From assembly GCF_014646255.1 (NCBI RefSeq), contig NZ_BMNC01000001.1:437366-501365 (forward strand): a stretch of 64,000 nucleotides of DNA, read 5' to 3'. The notes beneath the pieces are model-generated. The model searched no databases. It saw nothing but the letters and a program-made list of their open reading frames with translations, and was not told where the DNA came from. Source of the DNA: Lentzea pudingi (GTDB lineage: Bacteria; Actinomycetota; Actinomycetes; Mycobacteriales; Pseudonocardiaceae). Positions 52,369-59,787 of the stretch are shown piece after piece (positions within the stretch are counted from its first letter, which is position 1; each line of letters opens with the position of its first letter). The position numbers and the translations under genes were made by a program.

Positions 52369-55151
52369 TGAACGTCTCTGCGGTCCTGCGCACCCTCGCC
52401 CGGCTGAGCGCTGCCGAGCAACCGCAGAAGCTCCAGCTCGACTTGACCAAGTCGGCGGGCCTGCTGTGGCTCGGCGACCACGAGCCGTCGTGGCGGGCGA
52501 TCACGCTGGTGCAGGAGGGCCCGCACTGGACGCCGGTGTCGTGGACCGCGCCGAAGCAGGCCCGTGCCGAGGTCGAACACCTGGCCGCGTACGACGCGCT
52601 GCACCAGGAGGACCGGTTGCTGCGGCTGGGCTGGGCGTTCCTCGCCGGGCCCGCGCAGATCGGCGGGCAACGCCGCCGGGTGTGCCTGCCGCTCGTGTCC
52701 CGGCCGGTGCGCCTGCACCACGGGCTGGGGCTCGGGTACGCCTATCACGTCGCCGGTGACGCCGGGGTCTTCCCGCTGATCGGCGACTGGGCCAGGACCG
52801 CCGAGCGGGAGGCCGCGCTCGCGCCGACCGAGCAGTGGATCACGCAGACGTTGCGGCTGGCCGGGTTCGAGAACGTGCCGATCGTGCACGACGACCCCAA
52901 AAGCCTGATCTCCGGCAGCGAACTGGTCGTCGCGATGGGGGCCGGACTGCACGCGGGCGAGCCCGTCGTGAGCACCGAGCAGGGCACGGCGCTGTTCGAC
53001 TGGTCGGGCAAGAAGGGCTTGGACGGGACGGCGTTCGCGGCGCTCTACGGGGCTGCGTCCGAAGCGGACCACCACGACGAGCCGGTCAGTTCGGCGTTGC
53101 CGTTGAGCCACAGCCAGATGCGCGCGGTCGAACACGCGCGCCGTGCGCGGATCACGGTCGTGGGCGGCCCTCCCGGCGCGGGCAAGACGCACACTCTCGC
53201 GGCATTGGCGCTCGATGCTGTGGCGGCGGGGAAGTCCGTGCTCCTCGCCAGCCGCACGCGCAACGCCGCCGACGTGCTCGGTGGCGCGCTGCGCAAGGCG
53301 GGCGGGCCGGTGCCGGTGCTGTTCGGCGATTCCGAACTGCGGCAGGAGATGGCGCGTGAGCTGAGCGACGGCCTGACCGCGACGAGCAATCCCGACCAGC
53401 TCGGCGAACTCGACCGTGTCCGGCGCGCGGCCGCCGCCGCTGTCGCCCGTGTCGAACGCACGGTCGGTGGCTCGCTCACCGACGAACAGCTGGCCGCTGA
53501 AGCTCGTAAGCACCAGGCGCTGATGCCGGCGCATCGGGCCGTGGCACCTGCGGCGTTCGAAGCGGGCGTTGATTTCGTTGCTCTGCATGGCTTTTTGCAG
53601 CCGCGCACAGGATTCCTCGGTGGACTGCGAACTGGATGGGCGTTGCGGAAGGCACGTGGGCTCGCTGGTGCGTCCGAAGTCTCGGTCGAGGACCTCCGCG
53701 CCGCGATCGAGGCCGCCGAGCAGACCGCGGCCTCCGTCCGGATCGGCGCGAGCGGTGGCACGGCGTTCGGTGAGCTGCGGCCGTTGCTGGCCGAGCAGGA
53801 CGTCGCGAGCCGCACCGCCACGGCCACCTGGCTCAAGGAGTACTCGGTCAGCCGCAGGGGAGCGGGCGCGCGCCGGGCGGTGGCCGCGCTGGCGAAGGCG
53901 CTGCGCTCCGGGCGGGCGGCCCGGCGGCGCGGGCTGGCCGAGATCGACAGCGCGGACCTGGTGGCGGCACTGCCGTTGTGGGTCGGCACGCTGTCCGACG
54001 TGGAGGACATCCTCCCGCCCGTGCCCGGCATGTTCGACCTGGTGATCATCGACGAGGCCAGCCACGTCGACCAGCCGCTGGCGGCCCCGGCGTTGCTGCG
54101 CGGCCGTGCCGCGGTGATCGGCGGCGACCCGCGCCAGCTGCGGCACGTGTCGTTCGTCGGCGACCAGGCGGTGCAGGCGGCGGTCGACGCCGAGGGCACC
54201 CAGGACCTGCGCGACCGGCTCGACGTGCCGAAGGTCAGCCTGTTCGACGCGGGCGCGGCCACCGCGGGCGTGCACTGGCTCGACGAGCACCACCGCTGCG
54301 CCCCACATTTGATCGGGTTCGCGGCGACCCGGTTCTACGACGGCAAGATCGCGCTGCTGACCACCCACCCGTCGATCGCCGACGTCGACTGCATCGACAC
54401 CGAACGCGTCGAAGGCGACCGCACCTCGAAGGGCGTCAACAAGGTCGAGGTGGACGCCGTGCTGGCCCACGTACGCAAACGCGTCGCCGCGGGCGTGCGT
54501 TCCATCGGCGTCGTGACGCCCTTCCGCGCGCAAGCAGACGCGTTGGAGGAGGCGCTGCTCAGCGAACTCACGCTGGACGAGATCACCACAGGCGGCGTGC
54601 GCGTGGGCACCGTGCACGGCGTGCAGGGCAGCGAGTTCGACGAGGTGGTGATCAGCCTCGCCGCAGACGCGAAACCGGGCGCGTGGCGGTTCGTGAACGA
54701 CCGCAACCTCCTCGCCGTGCTGACCACCCGCGCGCGCCGCAAGGTGCACGTCATCACGTCGGCACCCGAACCGCCCGGCCTGATCGGCGAGTACCTGCGG
54801 CACGCCGACGTCGCGCCGGTGGAGACCGCCGGCGTGGATCCCGAGGACGCCTGGACGGCCAGCCTCGCGCAGGAACTGCGGACCGCCGGGCTGACCGTGC
54901 GCACCGGGTATCCGGTGGGGCAGTGGCGCGTCGACCTGGTGGTGGGGGAGAAGGAGCATGCCGTCGCGGTCGAGACGCGCCCGCATCCCTCGGGGGTGCA
55001 GTCGCATCTCGCTCGCTGGCGTGCGCTCAGCCACGCGGGGTGGCGGGTGCATGACGCGTTCGGCAGCCGGTTCGGGGACGATCCGGCGCGTGCGGCGGTG
55101 GAGCTGGTCCAGGAGTTGGCGAGACGAGACGTATCGTCTCGTCAATTCTGA
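52359..55151 (+). CDS. SF1 helicase (Upf1/Dna2-type) with C-terminal nuclease-like domain
   Basis: A 930-residue protein. N-terminal domain (about 1-245) unknown. Helicase: Walker A VVGGPPGAGKTHT (near 267), Walker B FDLVIIDEASH (near 563), GDPRQLRHVSF (III), LDEHHRC (IV), VGTVHGVQGSEFDEVVIS (V), TTRARRKVHVI (VI). The tail (about 838-930) looks like a Vsr/DUF559 PD-(D/E)xK fold: RVDLVVGEKEHAVAVETRP holds Asp and Glu, and ARWRALSHAGWRVHDAF follows. Unwinding coupled to cutting is inferred. Start could be ATG 52359 or GTG 52368. The last residues (RRDVSSRQF) are coded by the first palindrome of the repeat array. Confidence 0.82.
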   Translation: MYAVNVSAVLRTLARLSAAEQPQKLQLDLTKSAGLLWLGDHEPSWRAITLVQEGPHWTPVSWTAPKQARAEVEHLAAYDALHQEDRLLRLGWAFLAGPAQIGGQRRRVCLPLVSRPVRLHHGLGLGYAYHVAGDAGVFPLIGDWARTAEREAALAPTEQWITQTLRLAGFENVPIVHDDPKSLISGSELVVAMGAGLHAGEPVVSTEQGTALFDWSGKKGLDGTAFAALYGAASEADHHDEPVSSALPLSHSQMRAVEHARRARITVVGGPPGAGKTHTLAALALDAVAAGKSVLLASRTRNAADVLGGALRKAGGPVPVLFGDSELRQEMARELSDGLTATSNPDQLGELDRVRRAAAAAVARVERTVGGSLTDEQLAAEARKHQALMPAHRAVAPAAFEAGVDFVALHGFLQPRTGFLGGLRTGWALRKARGLAGASEVSVEDLRAAIEAAEQTAASVRIGASGGTAFGELRPLLAEQDVASRTATATWLKEYSVSRRGAGARRAVAALAKALRSGRAARRRGLAEIDSADLVAALPLWVGTLSDVEDILPPVPGMFDLVIIDEASHVDQPLAAPALLRGRAAVIGGDPRQLRHVSFVGDQAVQAAVDAEGTQDLRDRLDVPKVSLFDAGAATAGVHWLDEHHRCAPHLIGFAATRFYDGKIALLTTHPSIADVDCIDTERVEGDRTSKGVNKVEVDAVLAHVRKRVAAGVRSIGVVTPFRAQADALEEALLSELTLDEITTGGVRVGTVHGVQGSEFDEVVISLAADAKPGAWRFVNDRNLLAVLTTRARRKVHVITSAPEPPGLIGEYLRHADVAPVETAGVDPEDAWTASLAQELRTAGLTVRTGYPVGQWRVDLVVGEKEHAVAVETRPHPSGVQSHLARWRALSHAGWRVHDAFGSRFGDDPARAAVELVQELARRDVSSRQF

Positions 55152-55342
55152 CCTGGGGTCTGATGTCTGGGTGCGCGGGCGTGTGCGCAGGGGTGCGCAG
55201 GGGTGTGTTTCGAGACGAGACGTCTCGTCTCGCCGATTCTGGCCTGGGGTCGGGTGCATGCTTGCGTGCGCATGTGCGTGCACAGACGTGTGCGTGGGCG
55301 TATTTCGAGACGAGACGAGACGAGACGAGGCGTCTCGTCTCG
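55121..55342. repeat. Array of three GAGACG palindromes with about 90-bp period
   Basis: Palindrome 1: 55123-55143, 9-bp arms around TAT, inside the helicase 3' end. Palindrome 2: 55211-55232, perfect 22 bp. Palindrome 3: 55316-55342, 12-bp arms around AGG, preceded by extra (CGAGA) units from 55306. The first two are each followed by a similar stretch (ATTCTGACCTGGGGTC and GATTCTGGCCTGGGGTC) and a GT-rich tail, so the array is about 2.3 copies of one 90-bp unit. It ends 20 bp before the TAP-peptidase stop. Direction is ambiguous and no ORF is supported. Confidence 0.85.
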
Positions 55343-55362
55343 CCTCAACCCTCGATCAGCCC

Positions 55363-56865
55363 TTACCTGCGGGCGGGCTTGAACAACGGCTCGGCCAACG
55401 CCACCGACGGCAGGAACGGGTTCGGGTTCGCCGGGCACACCGTCCCGACCGCCGGCAACGTGCCGTCGAGCAGGTACGCGTTCGTGTGGTCGGTCGCGCA
55501 CTTGCTCACGCCGTACGCCGTGTGTCCCCAACCCGCGTACGCCAGCAGACGGCTCCCCTCGAGCTGACGGTTGACGGCCTGTGCGCCGCGGAAGTCCGTG
55601 ACGCCGTCGAAGTGGTTGCCCACCACCAGAACCGGCGCGTTCGTGCGGGTGCGCCACGGCCCGGTGAAGCGGTCGGGGTTCACCGGCCAGTTCGCGCACG
55701 CCGCGTTGCCCCACCACCACGCCGGGCCGAACTCGGAACCCGCTGCGGCGTAACGGGAAGTCGCCTGGTAAGCGCGGAAGTCGCGCGGGAACTCGATGTC
55801 CGCGCACACGTTGCCGTTGTAGGCGTCGAAACCGTTGGGGTACTCCGGTTCCGCCGCAACGGAAAGCGCGCCGGGAAGCGTGCCGGCGGAAGCGTCGGAC
55901 AGCTGGTCGAAGAGCGCGGCGGCGTCGGGCCAGTCGCTCGGCGAGTACATCGCGCCGAGTGCGGCGTTGATGACGGTGTCGTAGGTGAAGACCTGGTCGC
56001 CGAGCTGGATCGGCTTGGCGCGCACCGACTTCAGCAACGCGTCCCAGCGCTTCTCCGACTGCGGGCCGAAGACGCACGCGGCCTCGTCGCAGGTGCGCAG
56101 GAACTCGCGGAACTCCTCCTTGGTCGCGATCCGGTCCGACACGATCTGCCGGCCGCTCGACCACAGTTCGGGGTTCAGCACGCCGTCGACCACGAGTGCG
56201 CGGATGTTGTTCGGGAACAGGTTCGCGTAGGTGGCGCCCAGGAACGAGCCGTAGGAGAAGCCCAGGTAGCTGATCTTGCGGTCACCGACGGCACGGCGCA
56301 GCAGGTCCATGTCCCGTGCGACGTCGGCGGTGCTCATGTGCCGGGTGATCCGCTGGTCGTCGCGGCACTCGGGGCCGAGCGAGCGGTAGCGCTCGAAGAA
56401 CGGCCGCTCCTGCGCCGCCTGGTACGGGAAGCCGGGGACGCCCTCGAAGAACTTCTCGAGGTCCGCCTCCGACCTGAAACAGTGCAACGGGTCTGACTTG
56501 CCGATCCCGCGCGGGTCGAACCCGACGATGTCGAACCGGCCCTGCAGGTTCGCCGACAGGGCGTTGCCGGCGCCGAGCGCGAAGTCCACCCCGGACCCGC
56601 CGGGCCCGCCGGGGTTGAGGAACAGCGACCCGATGCGGCGTGCGGGATCCGTCGCGGGCTTGCGCGCCAGCGCGACGGTGGTCGTGGCGCCGCGCGGGTC
56701 GTCGTAGTCGAGCGGCACCTTCACCTCGGCGCACTCGAAGCCGGGGTGCTCGGGCCCGCAGGCGGCCCAGCCGATCCGGGGGACGGGGGCACCGCTCGTG
56801 GCCTGCACGGCGGGCGTGCCGGTGATCATGAGCGCGGCCGCGGCGGCCAGCACTGTGAGGCGCAT
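55363..56865 (-). CDS. Secreted alpha/beta hydrolase with TAP-like C-terminus (tripeptidyl aminopeptidase type)
   Basis: A 500-residue exported peptidase. Signal peptide (MRLTVLAAAAALMITGTPAVQA); hydrolase core with LFLNPGGPGGSGVDF near residue 85, DIVGFDPRGIGKSDP, nucleophile in YLGFSYGSFLGATYANLFP near 210, then a TAP domain with NAPVLVVGNHFDGVTDF (Asp) and YAGWGHTAYG (His) near 430-460. Cysteines FECAEV, PECRDD, CADIEF suggest disulfides. It belongs to the Streptomyces SlpD/E and Tap group. ATG 56865 lies after AGGAGGGG; TTG 56871 is an alternative. Convergent with the helicase across the repeat array. Confidence 0.9.
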   Translation of the reverse strand: MRLTVLAAAAALMITGTPAVQATSGAPVPRIGWAACGPEHPGFECAEVKVPLDYDDPRGATTTVALARKPATDPARRIGSLFLNPGGPGGSGVDFALGAGNALSANLQGRFDIVGFDPRGIGKSDPLHCFRSEADLEKFFEGVPGFPYQAAQERPFFERYRSLGPECRDDQRITRHMSTADVARDMDLLRRAVGDRKISYLGFSYGSFLGATYANLFPNNIRALVVDGVLNPELWSSGRQIVSDRIATKEEFREFLRTCDEAACVFGPQSEKRWDALLKSVRAKPIQLGDQVFTYDTVINAALGAMYSPSDWPDAAALFDQLSDASAGTLPGALSVAAEPEYPNGFDAYNGNVCADIEFPRDFRAYQATSRYAAAGSEFGPAWWWGNAACANWPVNPDRFTGPWRTRTNAPVLVVGNHFDGVTDFRGAQAVNRQLEGSRLLAYAGWGHTAYGVSKCATDHTNAYLLDGTLPAVGTVCPANPNPFLPSVALAEPLFKPARR

Positions 56866-56958
56866 CGACAAGGCTCCCCTCCTGTCCGCAGAGGGGCCAT
56901 TCCTACCTGCTCGGAGCGGGCGCCGTCGACCGCCGAAAGTCGTGACCGGGCAGCCGGG

Positions 56959-57093
56959 TCAGTCCGGCCGCCGGTGCTTCTGGCGCACCCCGAGGTGGTC
57001 GGCGATCTGGTCGTGGATGGGCGTGCTCATCACGATCGGGCTCGTCGGCGGGGTCTGTGGTGTCGCCGCAGGTGTGTCCTGGTTGTCAGGCAT
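56959..57093 (-). CDS. Possible small protein, 44 residues
   Basis: ATG 57093 opens MPDNQDTPAATPQTPPTSPI, then VMSTPIHDQIADHLGVRQKH and RRPD. The N-terminal half is Pro/Thr-rich, the C-terminal half is basic and helical. No SD is seen, but TTGAGG-16-TACGCT sits 6-12 nt upstream, which would make a leaderless transcript. The family is not recognised, so coding is only moderately supported. Confidence 0.4.
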   Translation of the reverse strand: MPDNQDTPAATPQTPPTSPIVMSTPIHDQIADHLGVRQKHRRPD

Positions 57094-57115
57094 GAAAGGA
57101 GCGTAGGGATGGTGG

Positions 57116-57127
57116 TTGAGGCCTCAA
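57116..57127. promoter_or_regulatory. Palindrome at the small-ORF promoter
   Basis: TTGAGGCCTCAA, perfect 12-bp palindrome that includes the candidate -35 TTGAGG. Candidate operator; binding protein unknown. Confidence 0.25.
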
Positions 57128-57243
57128 GGACGCTGATCAAGAAATCACACCGGTCATACCCCAAGAGGTGAATCGGGTTCCCCTGATCTATACCCAGCGT
57201 GCGACCCCATCCCTGCTACAGGACCCCCTGTGGGTGCCCTCGA

Positions 57244-57257
57244 TCGAGTTAACTCGA
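57244..57257. promoter_or_regulatory. Palindrome upstream of the PRPP synthetase gene
   Basis: TCGAGTTAACTCGA, perfect 14-bp palindrome 107 bp upstream of the ATG. It is a candidate operator; no regulator is adjacent. Confidence 0.3.
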
Positions 57258-57363
57258 ATTGCCCGGCAACGTGGAATCTCAGCGGCCGGACGCGGGGTTT
57301 GCGTGATCTCGCGGCGATGCTGAACGATCGGGTCCGAGGTCGGGCGAGCGTGGAGCGTGGACG

Positions 57364-58347
57364 ATGGTCAGCGGCAAGCCGGGCATCGCCAAGCGGCAGC
57401 TCATCCTGCTCTCCGGCAGGGCGCACCCGGAACTGGCGGAGGCCGTGGCGAAGGACCTGAGCGTCGCCATCACGCCGCAGGCCGCCTACGACTTCGCGAA
57501 CGGCGAGATCTTCGTCCGCTTCGAGGAGTCGGTGCGCGGCGCGGACGCGTTCGTCATGCAGAGCCACACCGCGCCGGTGAACGACTGGCTGATGGAGCAA
57601 CTGCTGATGGTCGACTCGCTGAAGCGGGCCTCGGCCAAGCGCATCACGGCCGTCGTGCCGTCGTACCCGTACGCGCGCCAGGACCGCAAGTACGCCGGCC
57701 GCGAGCCGGTGTCGGCGCGCCTGGTCGCGGACATGTTCAAGACCGCGGGCGCCGACCGGATCGTCACGGTCGACCTGCACACCGCGCAGGCCCAGGGCTT
57801 CTTCGACGGCCCGGTCGACCACCTGCACGCGATGTGGCTGCTGTGCGACCACGTCGGCAGCCGCTACCGGGGTGAGGACCTCACGATCGTCTCCCCGGAC
57901 GCGGGCCGCACCAGGCTCGCCGAGAAGTGGGCGGACCTGCTCGGCGGCTGCCCGATCGCGTTCATCCACAAGACGCGGGACCCGCTGCGCCCCAACGAGG
58001 TCGTGGCCAACCGCGTCGTCGGCGACGTCGAGGGCCGCACCTGCGTCGTGGTCGACGACATGATCGACACGGCGCTGACGAGCACGACGGCGGCACGGCA
58101 GTTGCTGGAGCAGGGCGCGAAGGACGTGGTGCTGGTCGCGACGCACGGCGTGCTGTCCGGCGACGCCTACGACCGGCTCATCGCGAGCAAGGCGCGCGAG
58201 GTGATCCTCACCGACACGCTGCCGATCCCGCAGGAGAAGCGGTTCCCCGGCATGACGGTGCTCAGCATCGCGCCGCTGCTCGCGCGGGCGATCCAGGAGG
58301 TCTTCGAGGACGGTTCGGTGACGAGCCTGTTCGACGGCAACGCTTAG
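57364..58347 (+). CDS. prs: Ribose-phosphate pyrophosphokinase
   Basis: A 327-residue PRPP synthetase (ribose 5-phosphate + ATP to PRPP + AMP), needed for purine, pyrimidine, histidine and NAD synthesis. Motifs: LLSGRAHPELAEAVA, FANGEIFVRFEESVRG, YPYARQDRKYAGREPVSARL, TVDLHTAQAQGFF (divalent cation/ribose site), VSPDAGRTRLAEKW and the PRPP loop VVVDDMIDTALTST. In the loop ALTST replaces the usual GGT, a modest variant. It is not beside glmU, so it may be a second copy. Start ATG 57364. Confidence 0.92.
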   Translation: MVSGKPGIAKRQLILLSGRAHPELAEAVAKDLSVAITPQAAYDFANGEIFVRFEESVRGADAFVMQSHTAPVNDWLMEQLLMVDSLKRASAKRITAVVPSYPYARQDRKYAGREPVSARLVADMFKTAGADRIVTVDLHTAQAQGFFDGPVDHLHAMWLLCDHVGSRYRGEDLTIVSPDAGRTRLAEKWADLLGGCPIAFIHKTRDPLRPNEVVANRVVGDVEGRTCVVVDDMIDTALTSTTAARQLLEQGAKDVVLVATHGVLSGDAYDRLIASKAREVILTDTLPIPQEKRFPGMTVLSIAPLLARAIQEVFEDGSVTSLFDGNA

Positions 58348-58383
58348 GGAAGCCGTTCGGCCCGTTCTGTGTTGCCATGAGTC

Positions 58384-59100
58384 ATGGGCGACATGCGAGT
58401 GGAGACCTCCGCGAAGCGGGTCCGTGCGTACTTCGGTGGCGAACTGGTCGCGGACACGACCGCGCCGCGCCTGGTCTGGGAGATCCCGTACTACCCGGCC
58501 TACTACCTGCCCCTGTCCTCCGTGCGCGCCGAGCTGAAGCCGACCGGGGAGACCAGGGACGGCGGTGTCGTGCACGACGTCGTCACGCCCGGAGGAACGG
58601 CGGAGGGCGCCGCGCTGACCTACCCGGACTCGGAGGCGTTGCGCGACCTCGTCCGGTTCGACTTCGCGGCCATGGACGAGTGGCTGGAGGAGGACGAGCC
58701 GATCTACGTCCACCCGCGCGACCCGTACAAGCGGGTCGACATCCTGAGCAGCTCACGGCACGTGCGGGTCGCGTTGGACGGCGTGACGCTGGCGGCTTCG
58801 GCGCAGCCGCGGATCCTGTTCGAGACGAGCCTTCCGCCGCGCTACTACCTGCCGTTGAGCGACGTCCGGTTCGATCTCCTCAGGCCGTCGCCGACGCAGT
58901 CGCAGTGCCCGTACAAGGGCACCGCCACGTACTGGTCGGTCGAGGTGAATGGCCGGGTCCACGACGACCTCGTGTGGATCTACCGGTCGCCGCTGCCGGA
59001 GAGCCAGAAGATCGCCGGCATGGCGTGCTTCTACAGCGAGAAGGTCGACCTCTTCGTCGACGGCGTGCTCCAGGAGAAGCCGCGAACGCCCTGGTCGTAG
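58384..59100 (+). CDS. DUF427 domain protein (two domains)
   Basis: A 238-residue protein with two tandem DUF427 domains (about residues 1-120 and 125-238). The second contains SRHVRVALDGVTLAASAQPRILFETSLPPRYYLP and CPYKGTATYWSVEVNG (the family CPYKG signature), with a matching VRAYFGGELVADTTAPRLVWEIPYYPAYYLP in the first. The role of DUF427 is unknown; small monomers may be nucleotide or ligand binders. Starts at ATG 58384 or 58393. Single gene, 36 bp after prs. Confidence 0.85.
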   Translation: MGDMRVETSAKRVRAYFGGELVADTTAPRLVWEIPYYPAYYLPLSSVRAELKPTGETRDGGVVHDVVTPGGTAEGAALTYPDSEALRDLVRFDFAAMDEWLEEDEPIYVHPRDPYKRVDILSSSRHVRVALDGVTLAASAQPRILFETSLPPRYYLPLSDVRFDLLRPSPTQSQCPYKGTATYWSVEVNGRVHDDLVWIYRSPLPESQKIAGMACFYSEKVDLFVDGVLQEKPRTPWS

Positions 59101-59116
59101 CGAGTGGCGGTTCACA

Positions 59117-59134
59117 CACTGCAAACTTGCAGTG
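59117..59134. promoter_or_regulatory. TetR operator of the efflux operon
   Basis: CACTGCAA-AC-TTGCAGTG, 8-bp perfect arms, 30 bp upstream of the tetR GTG; a third ACTGCAA half-site follows at 59135-59141. TTGCAG in its right arm can be the -35 and TACTCT (59152-59157) the -10, giving an RNA start near 59164. Binding would block the promoter. Confidence 0.65.
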
Positions 59135-59163
59135 ACTGCAAAACGATCCGGTACTCTTGCCTC

Positions 59164-59787
59164 GTGAACCAGCCGGGGGAGAGCCTGCGCGACCGCAAGA
59201 AGCGCCAGACGCGGGCCGCACTCGAACGGGCGACCGTGCGTCTCGCCGCCGAACGCGGCTACGACCACGTCACCGTGGACGAGATCGCCGCCGAGGCCGA
59301 CGTGTCGGTGCGCACGTTCTTCAACTACTTCGCGAGCAAGGACGAGGCGCTCATCGGCGCGGACCCCGAGGCGGGCCCGCGCATGGCCGAGCGGATCCTC
59401 GCCTTCCCCGACGCCGTGACGCCGTTCGAGGCGTACCGGCGGTCGGTGCTCGCGGAGATCACCGATGAGCTGAACAACGCCCGCGACCTGTGGCTGCTGC
59501 GCAAGGAAGTCCTCATGCAGCGGCCGGACCTGCTGGTCCGGGCCTTCGCGAACAGCGCGGAGTCCGAGCAGCTGCTCGCGAACGCGGTGGGACAGCGGGC
59601 AGGGCTGCCCGAGTCCCACCTCTACCCACGCCTGCTCGTCGCCGCAGGAAGTGCCGCGTTCCGTTGTGCCGTAACGCGTTGGGCACTCGACGACAGCGTC
59701 GCGCTGGGTGAGCTCGTCAGCGAGGCGCTCGGGCTGTTCGGCACCGGGCTGGCTCACGCACCAAGTAGTCACGAAGGGGGATCATGA
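59164..59787 (+). CDS. TetR family regulator of the MFS efflux operon
   Basis: A 207-residue regulator. HTH ALERATVRLAAERGYDHVTVDEIAAEADVSVRTFFNYFASKDEALI at about residues 15-60, then a helical effector domain. The promoter analysis puts the transcription start at this GTG, so it should be leaderless; the open frame 60 nt upstream crosses the operator. It overlaps the MFS gene by four bases (ATGA), so regulator and exporter are made together. It likely represses itself and the exporter until a toxic ligand binds. Confidence 0.92.
   Translation: MNQPGESLRDRKKRQTRAALERATVRLAAERGYDHVTVDEIAAEADVSVRTFFNYFASKDEALIGADPEAGPRMAERILAFPDAVTPFEAYRRSVLAEITDELNNARDLWLLRKEVLMQRPDLLVRAFANSAESEQLLANAVGQRAGLPESHLYPRLLVAAGSAAFRCAVTRWALDDSVALGELVSEALGLFGTGLAHAPSSHEGGS

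Larger units (their letters stand above)
56866..57363. other. Spacer before PRPP synthetase gene
   Basis: A 498-bp region with one weak small ORF (56959-57093), a 12-bp palindrome TTGAGGCCTCAA at 57116-57127 and a 14-bp palindrome TCGAGTTAACTCGA at 57244-57257. I see no other gene. The promoter of the PRPP synthetase gene should lie in 57180-57360. Confidence 0.55.

Noticed and set aside
55121..55342. CRISPR array
   Set aside because: Only three repeat units, the palindromes differ, the unit is about 90 bp with conserved rather than unique spacers, and no cas genes are near.
55163..55567. A 134-codon plus-strand frame with repeated RDETSRL-type peptides after the helicase
   Set aside because: The peptide repeats come directly from the DNA palindromes; frame continues into the antisense of the peptidase gene.
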